DNA from: Leifsonia shinshuensis
GTDB taxonomy: Bacteria; Actinomycetota; Actinomycetes; Actinomycetales; Microbacteriaceae
Reading direction: 5' to 3'
Assembly: GCF_014217625.1 (NCBI RefSeq)
Contig: NZ_CP043641.1
Location: 744,001-808,000, forward strand
DNA: 64,000 nt
In this document: positions 9,675 to 18,023 of the stretch, piece after piece
How positions within the stretch are numbered: position 1 is the first letter of the stretch
Layout: the number at the start of each line of letters is the position of its first letter
The notes under the pieces: model-generated
Told to the model about the DNA's origin: nothing
The model's database searches: none
Seen by the model: only the letters and a program-made list of their open reading frames with translations
Translations under genes and position numbers: made by a program

Positions 9675-10124
9675 ATGGCCACAGACGCCTTCGCCGGACC
9701 CGTGGACTACCTCGTCTTCACGTTCCCCTCGGAAGCCGTGCTGGGGGCCGGCCTCACAGAAGTCCTCCGCCGCGTCGACGAGGGCGTCATCGAAGTCCTC
9801 GACCTCGAGCGCATCCGGGTCGAGGCGGATGGGACGGTCGTCGCCGGCCCGCTCGACAATCCGGCCGACTTCACCGGCGCGTTCTCCGGCATCCTCGACG
9901 CCGAGGACGTCCGCCGCGTCGCCGACGCCCTGGAACCCGGCGGCGTCGCGATCGCCCTCGTCTACGAGGACCTGTCGCTGGCCACCGCGGCGGACGCCTG
10001 GACCGCGGCGGGCGGAACGGAGCTGCTGGTCGGGGGAGTCGACATGATCGACCTGGCCGAGTCGCTCGAACCGGAATCCGAAGCCGGAGCAGAATCCGAA
10101 TCACTGGGGGAGAACCGAAAATGA
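9675..10124 (+). CDS. DUF6325 family protein
   Basis: 149 residues. ATG 9675 is preceded by AGGAAGGA at good spacing; an in-frame upstream extension to 9480 is low-complexity and rejected. The opening GPVDYLVFTFP, the VLDLERIRVEADG segment and the ALVYEDLSLATAADAW segment match DUF6325, a family of small soluble actinobacterial proteins usually encoded next to a SHOCT protein, as here. The C-terminus is acidic (Glu/Ser/Ala). The stop overlaps the next start by four bases (ATGA). Role unknown; stress-related contexts are common in the family. Confidence 0.75.
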   Translation: MATDAFAGPVDYLVFTFPSEAVLGAGLTEVLRRVDEGVIEVLDLERIRVEADGTVVAGPLDNPADFTGAFSGILDAEDVRRVADALEPGGVAIALVYEDLSLATAADAWTAAGGTELLVGGVDMIDLAESLEPESEAGAESESLGENRK

Positions 10125-10360
10125 GCCTTCTTCGCACCGCCGTCCGCGCTTCGGTCGCGACCCGCGTCATCGGCAACACGCACCGACGCCAGCAGCAGCG
10201 CTGGGCCGCACAGGACGCCGCGGCGACCGCACAGGCACCGCCTCCGGAGTCGGCACCGTCGGTCCTGGACCAACTCGCGCAGCTCGGCCAGCTCCGGGAG
10301 GCGGGAGTGCTCAGCGAGGCCGAGTTCGAGACCCAGAAGGCCCGCATCCTGAGCGCATGA
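10121..10360 (+). CDS. SHOCT domain protein
   Basis: 79 residues. The C-terminal 30 residues (LDQLAQLGQLREAGVLSEAEFETQKARIL) are a SHOCT motif, a short helical hairpin found at the ends of many actinobacterial membrane and stress proteins and thought to mediate oligomerisation. The N-terminus is basic and the middle Ala/Pro/Gln-rich. It is translationally coupled to the DUF6325 gene through ATGA and probably works with it. Confidence 0.8.
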   Translation: MSLLRTAVRASVATRVIGNTHRRQQQRWAAQDAAATAQAPPPESAPSVLDQLAQLGQLREAGVLSEAEFETQKARILSA

Positions 10361-10375
10361 CGCGCGGGGCGGCTG

Positions 10376-10400
10376 TCTCCCGTCTTCCGCGAACGGGAGA
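10376..10400. promoter_or_regulatory. Hairpin spanning the GNAT ribosome-binding site
   Basis: TCTCCCGT (10376-10383) and ACGGGAGA (10393-10400) form perfect 8-base arms with a 9-base loop, directly in front of ATG 10401. The right arm contains GGGAG, the only Shine-Dalgarno-like sequence. It lacks a T-tract, so it looks more like a translational control element than a terminator. Inference from structure. Confidence 0.4.
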
Positions 10401-10946
10401 ATGGCAGACATGCTCACCCTGCTCGACCTTCCCGCGGAGCTCTCCATCCGTGACGGCGCCATCACCCTCCGGCGCGCAACCGCGACCGACCTCCACGGGC
10501 TCATGCGTCTTCTCTCAGACGACCCCATCAGCGCTGGCAGGGGAGACGTTGGGGCAGACGCCGACCTGCCCGCCTACGCCGACGGTCTGACCCGGATCAT
10601 CGCGGACGACGCCAACGATCTCGTCATCGCCGTCGACAGCCGGGGACACCTCGCCGGAACGCTTCAACTGACATTGATACCCGGAATGGCACGCCGCGGC
10701 GCCACCCGGCTGCTGGTCGAAGCCGTCCGCGTCGCCGGCGATCAGCGTTCCGCCGGGATCGGCGGCGCCATGATGCGCTGGGTGACCGACATCGCCGCGC
10801 CGACGCTCGGCGCGAGTCTCGTCCAGCTGACCTCGGACGCAGCACGGACGGACGCCCACCGGTTCTACGAACGACTCGGTTTCACCGGCTCGCACATCGG
10901 CTTCAAGTACCACGTCACACCCGGCGCGGGAGAGCGGGCACGCTGA
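10401..10946 (+). CDS. GNAT family N-acetyltransferase
   Basis: 181 residues. The GNAT fold is visible: ITLRRATATDLHGLMRLL (strand 1-helix 1), IAVDSRGHLAGTLQLTLIPG (strands 2-4), VEAVRVAGDQRSAGIGGAMMRWV (acetyl-CoA motif A, here with RSAGIG in the place of the usual R/Q-x-x-G-x-G/A) and DAHRFYERLGF (motif B). The substrate cannot be deduced. Two starts are possible, ATG 10401 and ATG 10410; the second has a more usual spacing from the GGGAG at 10395-10399. It stands alone, right before the GC drop that marks the accessory island. Confidence 0.85.
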   Translation: MADMLTLLDLPAELSIRDGAITLRRATATDLHGLMRLLSDDPISAGRGDVGADADLPAYADGLTRIIADDANDLVIAVDSRGHLAGTLQLTLIPGMARRGATRLLVEAVRVAGDQRSAGIGGAMMRWVTDIAAPTLGASLVQLTSDAARTDAHRFYERLGFTGSHIGFKYHVTPGAGERAR

Positions 10947-11013
10947 TCCGATTGTCCATTACTGGTGAAGCTGATTATCCGTTTCCGAACAATTCGGGTA
11001 TCTGCCGGGCAGA

Positions 11014-12042
11014 ATGATCAGCATGCGAGCGCAGATCGGCTTCCAGGAGTATGCGGCCAAGATCGTCGCGCAAGAGCGGCAGGATCTTCGGCACGCCTTC
11101 CTTGAATCCACTGATTACGCGGCTGGAAATCTTGAAGTTCACGGGAGCGGTTTGCGTAACGTGGTCGAGTGGATGGAGACGCGTGCGGAGTTCCCGGCTC
11201 TGCGCGTCATTTTCGAACAGGGGCTAGAAGATGCAGTGCGTTTACTGAACTCGATCGATGCTCATACCGAGGCGATCGAGTTGCTGTTCCGTTCTGGCCG
11301 AGGTCACACTCCGGCTGCCTCGACGCTTCTCAGAGCGGTGCACGAGGCCGTCGTGGTTCTCTGTTACCTGTATGACTCGGAAGTGCCGCCCGCGCAGTCG
11401 GTAGCGCGGCTTGCGGCTTACAAGATCGACTCAGTGCAAGGCAACGAAAGCACGCTCGCGGAGTTCGGCCGAGATGCATCCCCGAAGGATCTGAAGCGGG
11501 TGCAGGAGAGCACCGACGGAATCAAGGCGTTCTTCGCCGAAAACGGATTCGTCCTTGGCGCTACCAAGGAGCCGAGCCGATTGTGTCCTTCGGTCTCCTT
11601 CGAGGGGGAGCGTGCGCAGGTGCGTCTCAAGACTACTGAGCTCGCGAAGACGTATCTTCCTGACGAGACCTACGGGTGGGTGATCGCATCGGGAGCTGTG
11701 CATTCCAAGCCGTGGTTTCTTCCGAGCACCGTGGATGGGTTCACGGAGGATGCTATGGCGCATCCCGATGAGTCAGCCGCGACTGTTCTCTTCAGTCTGC
11801 TCTATGCGGCTGGTGTTCTTGCGAATACGCTGCGGGCGCATTCAGGGTTCGATACGACGAGCGCCGAGCGACGGGCGTTCACCCGACTCAAGGCCGCCGT
11901 TGCGCGCCTGGATGGCACACCGTTCAGCCCCATCGATCTTGAGACGTACAAGGCGCGAGGGAAGTCATCGGCTCAGCGGCCACCGGACGGCCATGTTGGA
12001 GCGGGGCTGATTCGGCCAGGACGTGAGTACGGACTCTTGTGA
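11014..12042 (+). CDS. Unrecognised 342-residue protein at the island edge
   Basis: The base composition is clearly lower in GC than the flanks, with many A/T third positions, which suggests transfer. The protein is soluble and mostly helical; the stretch around residues 85-125 (AIELLFRSGRGHTPAASTLLRAVHEAVVVLCYLYD) is reminiscent of the helical bundle of DUF5677-type proteins, but I would not assign it. No catalytic motif stands out. ATG 11014 and ATG 11023 are both possible. The preceding 67 bases are AT-rich and could hold the promoter. The MbcA/ParS-like gene follows 25 bases later on the same strand, so the two may be co-expressed. Confidence 0.65.
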   Translation: MISMRAQIGFQEYAAKIVAQERQDLRHAFLESTDYAAGNLEVHGSGLRNVVEWMETRAEFPALRVIFEQGLEDAVRLLNSIDAHTEAIELLFRSGRGHTPAASTLLRAVHEAVVVLCYLYDSEVPPAQSVARLAAYKIDSVQGNESTLAEFGRDASPKDLKRVQESTDGIKAFFAENGFVLGATKEPSRLCPSVSFEGERAQVRLKTTELAKTYLPDETYGWVIASGAVHSKPWFLPSTVDGFTEDAMAHPDESAATVLFSLLYAAGVLANTLRAHSGFDTTSAERRAFTRLKAAVARLDGTPFSPIDLETYKARGKSSAQRPPDGHVGAGLIRPGREYGLL

Positions 12043-12067
12043 TGCTTGATCGGTATCGCCGAGCCCG

Positions 12068-12472
12068 GTGATGGAGCACGATCGTCGTATGGACAATGGT
12101 GGAGCGCGACCGTGGCTTCTGGCGGAAGAAGAGTCTCGACAGCTTCCGATCAATCAGGTCGTTGTGCGTCTTCGGGCCGTACTAGGCGTGCGACTGGTCG
12201 GTTACATCGGGAACGTGACGACGGCAAGCGCCGTCAGCGCATGGGCTGACGGACGCTCACTCCCGACACCCGCCGACGACACACGTCTTCGAACGGCGGT
12301 CCACGCCTTAGGGATTCTGGAGATTGGTTACGACCCAATTACGATCAGCACCTGGTTTCGAGGAATGAATCCTCTACTCGGTGACGAGGCGCCCGCGCGC
12401 TATATCAGGAATGCTGCGCCTGGCGACGCGTCGGACGTTCTAGTAGCCGCGCGCTCGATGCTAGTCACCTAA
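12068..12472 (+). CDS. MbcA/ParS/Xre-antitoxin-like protein (copy 1)
   Basis: 134 residues from GTG 12068; ATG 12071 and ATG 12089 are alternatives and no clear ribosome site decides. An N-terminal HTH-like part (VVVRLRAVLGVRLVGYIGN, then AVSAWADG) and a C-terminal part (TISTWFRGMNPLLGDEAPARYI) match the two-part layout of MbcA/ParS antitoxins, whose C-terminal W-x-x-x-x-N-x-x-L segment binds RES-domain toxins. No RES or other toxin gene is adjacent. It shares the motif WF-x-GMNP-x-L with the protein at 15652-16008 on the other side of the IS-flanked block. Family call is moderate; a regulator is as likely as an antitoxin. Confidence 0.6.
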   Translation: MMEHDRRMDNGGARPWLLAEEESRQLPINQVVVRLRAVLGVRLVGYIGNVTTASAVSAWADGRSLPTPADDTRLRTAVHALGILEIGYDPITISTWFRGMNPLLGDEAPARYIRNAAPGDASDVLVAARSMLVT

Positions 12473-12754
12473 GCCATCCCGTCGGTTGCAGCTTCCGTTC
12501 TGTCATGATCGGGCGCGAACGCGACGACGACGGGTAGTCCACGGGCCGCTCCGACGAGCTGCGGGCCGCCGGCGGCGCGAGCCATCGCCGTCCAGCTAGG
12601 GTGGCGCGACTAGCTGTTGCTGGCCATGACGTTGTTGACGGCGTGGCCTGCGCGGGCCGGCTCTGACGGGTGTTGTTGGTAGCTTCGGGCGGCCCGTTGG
12701 GGGGTTGCGTCTCGACCTGCCGGGGCCGGGGTGCGTCGCCATATCATCGTGGCC
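12473..12754. other. Intergenic segment with IS481 end remnant
   Basis: No convincing gene lies in these 282 bases. Two CTAG tetramers (12594-12597 and 12610-12613) occur, the second heading a stretch like the right end of the IS481 element at 15655. The rest shows no structure I can name. Confidence 0.4.
12610..12640 (-). mobile_element. Remnant of an IS481-type right end, reverse orientation
   Basis: Read on the minus strand, these bases end in codons for VNNVMASNS and a TAG stop, like the VNNVLASYN end of the transposase at 15655. At base level, CTAG is followed after 8 bases by a 19-base stretch (12622-12640) matching the complement of 15625-15643 at 18 of 19 positions; over 31 bases 26 match. 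CTAG is the known preferred target core of IS481. No other part of an element is recognisable here. Confidence 0.55.
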
Positions 12755-13633
<879 letters not shown>

Positions 13634-13642
13634 AGGAGAATC

Positions 13643-14614
13643 ATGCGCGTCGTCGTCATCGGCGGAAGCGGCCACATCGGCACGTTCCTGGTCCCGCGGC
13701 TGGTCAGGGCCGGCCACGAGGTCGTCAGCATCACCCGTGGCACCAGCCGCGCCTACGCCGAAGCGCCCGAGTGGCAGCACGTCGAGCATGTCGTGGCCGA
13801 CCGGCAGGCCGAGGACGCGGCAGGCACGTTCGCGGGACGAGTGGCCGATCTGCGCCCGGAAGCTGTGATCGACCTGGTGTGCTTCACACTCGAGTCTGCA
13901 GCCGCGCTCGTCGAGGGGCTACGGGGCACAAGCGCGCACCTGGTGAACTGCGGGTCGATCTGGCGTTCTGGTCGCAGCGCGATCGTTCCGACCACCGAAG
14001 AGACGATGACGCCGCCGTTCGACGAATACGGCATCGAGAAGCAGCGCATCGCCGAGATGCTCAAGGCCGAGACCGCCGCAGGCGGACTCGACACCACCTC
14101 GCTGCACCCCGGTCACATCGTCGGCCCGGGATGGGAGCCGATCAACCCCCTCGGGAACGTCGACCTCGCCGTGTGGCAGACGCTTGCCGCCGGCCGACCG
14201 CTGCCGGTTCCCGGGCTGGGTGCAGAGACGGTGCATCACGTCCATGCCGACGACGTCGCGCAAGCCTTCGAGCTCGCGATCACCAACCGCGATCGCGCCG
14301 CCGGCGAGGACTTCAACATCACCTCGGCGGCCGCGCTGTCGGTGCGCGGTTTCGCGCACGCGTCCGCGTCCTGGTTCGGCCAGGAAGCGCACCTCAAGCA
14401 CGTCACCTGGGACGAGTTCCGACAGGCCACGACGGCCGAGCACGCCGACAAGAGCCTCGAGCACCTGGACCGCAGCCCCTGCTTCAGCATCGACAAAGCC
14501 AAGAGCCTCCTCGGCTACGCCCCCAGCTACAGCTCCTTGGACGCCGTAAGGGAATCCGTGGCATGGCTCATCGACAGCGGCGCTCTGGCTGTCGAGCGCC
14601 CGCTGGCACGCTGA
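13643..14614 (+). CDS. NAD-dependent epimerase/dehydratase (extended SDR)
   Basis: 323 residues. The Rossmann dinucleotide motif is at the N-terminus (VVVIGGSGHIG, residues 3-13). The catalytic YxxxK of classical extended SDRs corresponds to YGIEKQRIAE (about residue 131). Later segments (TTSLHPGHIVGPGW, HHVHADDVAQAFELAI) match atypical epimerases acting on nucleotide-linked or other sugars. AAGGAG lies 5 bases upstream of ATG 13643. It follows an XRE/MmyB-type regulator that probably controls it. The pair is bracketed by IS481 sequences facing opposite ways, so it may be cargo. Substrate unknown. Confidence 0.85.
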   Translation: MRVVVIGGSGHIGTFLVPRLVRAGHEVVSITRGTSRAYAEAPEWQHVEHVVADRQAEDAAGTFAGRVADLRPEAVIDLVCFTLESAAALVEGLRGTSAHLVNCGSIWRSGRSAIVPTTEETMTPPFDEYGIEKQRIAEMLKAETAAGGLDTTSLHPGHIVGPGWEPINPLGNVDLAVWQTLAAGRPLPVPGLGAETVHHVHADDVAQAFELAITNRDRAAGEDFNITSAAALSVRGFAHASASWFGQEAHLKHVTWDEFRQATTAEHADKSLEHLDRSPCFSIDKAKSLLGYAPSYSSLDAVRESVAWLIDSGALAVERPLAR

Positions 14615-14651
14615 ACAACGCACAGCGCCACGGCCCCGTTACTTCCCGCCA

Positions 14652-15655
14652 ATGACGCACCGGAATGCGCAGCTGACGCCAGAAGGGCGCATGCGTCTGA
14701 TCGAGCGGTGCCGCACTCGGCCGATCGCGCACGTCGCGGCAGAGATGGGGATCTCCCGCGCGACGGCATCCAAGTGGGTGAACAGGTACCGGACGTACGG
14801 GGAGGTTGGCCTCTACGACCGCTCCTCCGCCCCGATCCGGCAGCCAACCGCAACGCCCGGTGAGACCGTCGCGAAGATCGAAAGCATGCGACGCGACAAG
14901 AAGTGGTCCGCGTCGCGGATCACTTTCGAGCTGGCTGCGGACGATGTCACGATCAGCCGCCGCACCGTTACAAGACATCTCGCCCAAACTCGGCCTCAAC
15001 CGGCGAAGGTTCATCGAGCCGAACGGCGAAACCAATCGTGAGGTGAAGAAGATCACCGCGAAGCATCCCGGGCACATGGTTTCACCTCGACGTGAAGAAG
15101 GCCGGCCGCATCCCGGACGGCGGCGGCTGGCGCGCCTTCGGCAAGGGCAGTAGCGAAGCGAAGGCCGTCGCGCGCACGAAGACGCGCGGTGCGCGTGCCG
15201 GCTACGTCTACCTGCACTCCGCGATCGACGGTCACACCCGTCTCGCGTACACCGAGGCGTTGGAGAACGAGCAAGCATCCACGGCCGTCGCGTTCCTCGA
15301 CCGGGCACGGGACTGGTTCGCCAAGCACGGCATCGTGAAGATCGAGCGGATCATCACCGATAACGGTTCCTGCTACCGCTCTGGCGCGTTCGCCGCTGCA
15401 CTGGACGGTGCTGAGCATCGGCGCACGAGGCCGTATACGCCCAAGCACAACGGGAAAGTCGAGCGGTACAACCGCATCCTCGCCGAAGATTTCCTCTACG
15501 CCAGAACCTGGGCCTCAGAAACCCTGCGGGCGAGTGCCTTGGAGACGTGGAACCTGCACTACAACTATCACCGGCCTCACGGTGCTCACCGCGGGAAGCC
15601 GCCCGCCTCAGCGACATTAGCCCGCGTCAACAACGTCCTGGCCTCCTACAACTAG
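14652..15655 (+). pseudogene. IS481-family transposase broken by two +1 frameshifts
   Basis: The pieces join into one IS481 transposase of about 333 residues. Frame 1 runs from ATG 14652 and carries the HTH (HVAAEMGISRATASKWVNRY). It must shift at the AAA at 14986-14988, after which LGLNRRRFIEPNGETN continues in another frame. A second shift is needed at the TTT at 15080-15082, after which HLDVKKAGRIPDGGGW, the DNG motif (IITDNGSCYRS) and HNGKVERYNRIL (the DDE glutamate) follow to TAG 15655. Removing one A and one T restores the whole protein. No left inverted repeat could be found. The stop TAG lies in CTAG, shared with the end of the convergent gene. Confidence 0.85.
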
Positions 15656-16008
15656 CCTCCCTGAATGAACGCGTGTGCAGCCGCGGTGGCCTGACGTATC
15701 CGCCCGTCGGCGATAGCTTCGGCAGGGGAGTCGTCGTCGAGTTGCGGGTTCATCCCCATGAACCAGGCGCGCACCACTTCCGCGTCGTCAACCTCAAGCA
15801 GTTGGTTCACAAGCGACTCCGCCGCAATGAGCAGCGGTCGTTTGGCCGGGGAGGGGGCGGCTGCTCCACTTGCCCAGGTCGTGACCTCGAGGACTGTGGT
15901 GTCAGCAATCACTGCGACGAGCCCCGGGCCCAGGACATCGCGAAGGTGTGCGATCGCATCGACGGCCATGGCAGCGGAGGCGTCATTGAACGATCGAGGG
16001 TCGGGCAT
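15652..16008 (-). CDS. MbcA/ParS/Xre-antitoxin-like protein (copy 2)
   Basis: 118 residues from ATG 16008; the frame is open further upstream but there it overlaps the zinc-ribbon gene and reads as low-complexity, so the internal ATG is preferred. HTH-like IAHLRDVLGPGLVAVIAD and VTTWASG are followed by a C-terminal VVRAWFMGMNPQLDDDSPAEAI, closely parallel to the protein at 12068-12472. Its TAG stop lies within the CTAG at which the IS481 element ends, so the element has inserted at or next to its 3' end. It follows the recombinase module on the same strand after an 88-base gap and could be its fourth gene. No toxin gene adjoins it. Confidence 0.6.
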   Translation of the reverse strand: MPDPRSFNDASAAMAVDAIAHLRDVLGPGLVAVIADTTVLEVTTWASGAAAPSPAKRPLLIAAESLVNQLLEVDDAEVVRAWFMGMNPQLDDDSPAEAIADGRIRQATAAAHAFIQGG

Positions 16009-16096
16009 AGATTCCACGCTATCGGGAGCAGGGCTCAGGAGGACAGGCAGTACCCGTCGATGTCCGGGTGAGGATCCTCCGGGCAGGCACGGAGGC

Positions 16097-17701
16097 CTAG
16101 CCCTGAATTGGGGCGGCCGGCGGTGTGCGCTGCGAACGCGAGCGCTCGAGTAGGACGCTCGGGTAAGTATGCATGACGAGGCCGCCGCGGCGTGCGTGTT
16201 CCGCGAGAATCCCGGCGTCGTACCCGAGGAGATTCGCCAGCGAGTGTGCGTCGAGTTGCTGTGTGAGGGTGCGGAGCGTCGTGTTGCGCACCCGCTGGGT
16301 ATTGATGCCCAGGGCGAGGAATCGCTGGGACAGTGTGTTGGGGTGCACGGGCTGGCCTGCACGAAATCCGGGAAAGAGCCAGTGGGTACCGGTGTTTCCT
16401 GCGCGTTGGTTGCTGGGCGCCCGGAGGTGAGTCCAGAAGAGTCGTGCGATCGGTTCGGGTATGTCCGAGCTCACGGCCGCGAGGTGGAGGCGCATCCCAG
16501 CGGGACGGAGTTCGATCGCGTCGGTGTGCAGACGCGCGATCTTGTTCAATGGTTGCGCCCACAGCAGGTGGATGAGTGCGGCGACGCGGGTGGAGAGGGC
16601 AACGTTGTCGTACGTGAGGCAGTTGCGGACCATGCGGATGCGCTGGTCTTGAGTGACGAGTGGGGTGGTCTGAGCTGTTCGGTAGGGGGCGGTGACGTGG
16701 GCTGAGCGGGGGCGCTGATGGTTCAGCCAGTGCAGGTAATTTCGGATGTGCTTCCGGGTGCTCGTTCCTTCGGCGAGGTACTGGTCGATCTGCGCCTGGT
16801 TGATGTCGGCTGGGTCGGTCTGGTGTTCTTCGGCGAGCCAGATCAGGAATTTGCCGGCCTCGGTGATCTCTTGTCGAGCCGCAAGCGCCGCCGTGACCGT
16901 CGCTGTGTCTGCGTCGGCAGATCGGAGGCGGCGCAGGTGGTGCCAGGTCGCGAACTGTTCGATGCTGGAGCGTACCTGCGGGTACGGCTCCAACTCGTGG
17001 AGGCGTCGAGCGAGCCAGCGCTCGAAAGTGGCGATGTACTTGTCCTCTAGGCGCGGCAGGATGTGGTGGTGCGTCAAGAGGTCTCGTAGATGCTCGACAG
17101 CAGCAGAGCGGGGGAGTGCGTCAAAGGCTTCGTGATCGAGGCGCAGGGTCCGTTCGCCGAGTTGTGCGAGTAGGCTCGCGGCAGCTCCACCCCGCATCCA
17201 GGTGTGGATACTCTCTGGCCGGCCGCTGTCCGCGAGCACATCAATCAGGCGGCGCAGCCGGAGATCCGGTGGATCGTTTGGCTTGAGAATCGCGATGAGG
17301 TCGACCCGGATGACGCACCTGACGCAGGATCCGCCGCGATAGCGCTCTGCTTCCGCGCCACAGGTATCGCAGGTCATGTTGGTGTCGATTCCTGCACAGT
17401 CACGGCATAGCGAGCGGCCCAGATTGTCGCGGCCCGGGACCAGCCGTTCCTCACCGCACTGGGCGCAGCGCCCGACGGTGCGCACAGCGTCGGTGAAACA
17501 GCGGCCGCAGATCGCTCCATCGGGCCAGCGGACACGGATCTTGGCCACCATTTCACCGCACCGTTCACAGCGCCTGTCGCCGGTTGTGCGAGGGCGGCCG
17601 CGCTTGTGCGGCGGCGCAGCATTTTCGATGGCGGCGGGCGCGACACGGCCGTCCGAGGGTGGCCGCCCCTGCCCGCTACGCCCCGTCATCATCGTCTTCA
17701 T
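16097..17701 (-). CDS. Zinc-ribbon protein with a catalytically degenerate tyrosine-recombinase fold
   Basis: 534 residues. N-terminal KRGRPR (33-38) resembles an AT-hook. Three C4 zinc ribbons follow: C45/C48-C65/C68, C79/C82-C99/C102 and C111/C114-C126/C129. The rest resembles a tyrosine recombinase: a core-binding helical part, then LIHLLWAQPLNKIARL in the place of the box I LYATGLRISEL pattern (catalytic Arg replaced), NTTLRTLTQQL in the place of HxLRHTFA (His replaced), and LLGYDAGILAEHARRGG where the LGH...Y region should be. Thus most catalytic residues are missing. It overlaps the XRE gene by 26 bases. Probably a DNA-binding partner of the intact recombinase upstream. Start among ATG 17701 and nearby ATGs is uncertain. 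Confidence 0.7.
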   Translation of the reverse strand: MKTMMTGRSGQGRPPSDGRVAPAAIENAAPPHKRGRPRTTGDRRCERCGEMVAKIRVRWPDGAICGRCFTDAVRTVGRCAQCGEERLVPGRDNLGRSLCRDCAGIDTNMTCDTCGAEAERYRGGSCVRCVIRVDLIAILKPNDPPDLRLRRLIDVLADSGRPESIHTWMRGGAAASLLAQLGERTLRLDHEAFDALPRSAAVEHLRDLLTHHHILPRLEDKYIATFERWLARRLHELEPYPQVRSSIEQFATWHHLRRLRSADADTATVTAALAARQEITEAGKFLIWLAEEHQTDPADINQAQIDQYLAEGTSTRKHIRNYLHWLNHQRPRSAHVTAPYRTAQTTPLVTQDQRIRMVRNCLTYDNVALSTRVAALIHLLWAQPLNKIARLHTDAIELRPAGMRLHLAAVSSDIPEPIARLFWTHLRAPSNQRAGNTGTHWLFPGFRAGQPVHPNTLSQRFLALGINTQRVRNTTLRTLTQQLDAHSLANLLGYDAGILAEHARRGGLVMHTYPSVLLERSRSQRTPPAAPIQG

Positions 17702-18023
17702 CCACTATTCGAGCGCGAACGGGGCGGTATCCGTGAATGTCCGGGAGGGCGCCGCTCTGTGCGGTCTTTCGGCGCTGCGTGCTTTTGTCCGCAGCGGTGT
17801 AGGTGATGACCTCGCTGACTTCGACGCCGAAAATGTCTGCCAGAGCAACGAGTACCTGTAGTGAGATCCGCTCAGGTGTCTGGTCGACTAGACGCCAGAC
17901 CTGAGTGGGGGAGAGGGTTATGCCGCGCTCGCGGAGCGGTTCGATCAGATCCTTTCCGCGCCGGAAGTGATTGCGGGCCATCAGCTCGCGGGTGTGCCAT
18001 TCGTAGTGGATCTCGCGTTTCAT
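17676..18023 (-). CDS. Small XRE-type HTH regulator of the recombinase module
   Basis: 115 residues. The first 75 residues are a Cro/C1-type HTH of the HTH_26 kind: WHTRELMARNHFRRGKDLIEPLRERG, then TLSPTQVWRLVDQTPERISLQVLVALADIFGV. The tail is basic and then ends in an acidic run (DEDDDDG). ATG 18023 overlaps the recombinase stop by four bases (ATGA) and its own end overlaps the next gene by 26 bases, so all three are translated from one mRNA. It may set excision/integration balance or autoregulate the module. Confidence 0.8.
   Translation of the reverse strand: MKREIHYEWHTRELMARNHFRRGKDLIEPLRERGITLSPTQVWRLVDQTPERISLQVLVALADIFGVEVSEVITYTAADKSTQRRKTAQSGALPDIHGYRPVRARIVDEDDDDGA

Noticed and set aside
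14615..14651. Left inverted repeat of the IS481 element
   Set aside because: No sequence here matches the right end, and no CTAG is present; the left end may be lost.
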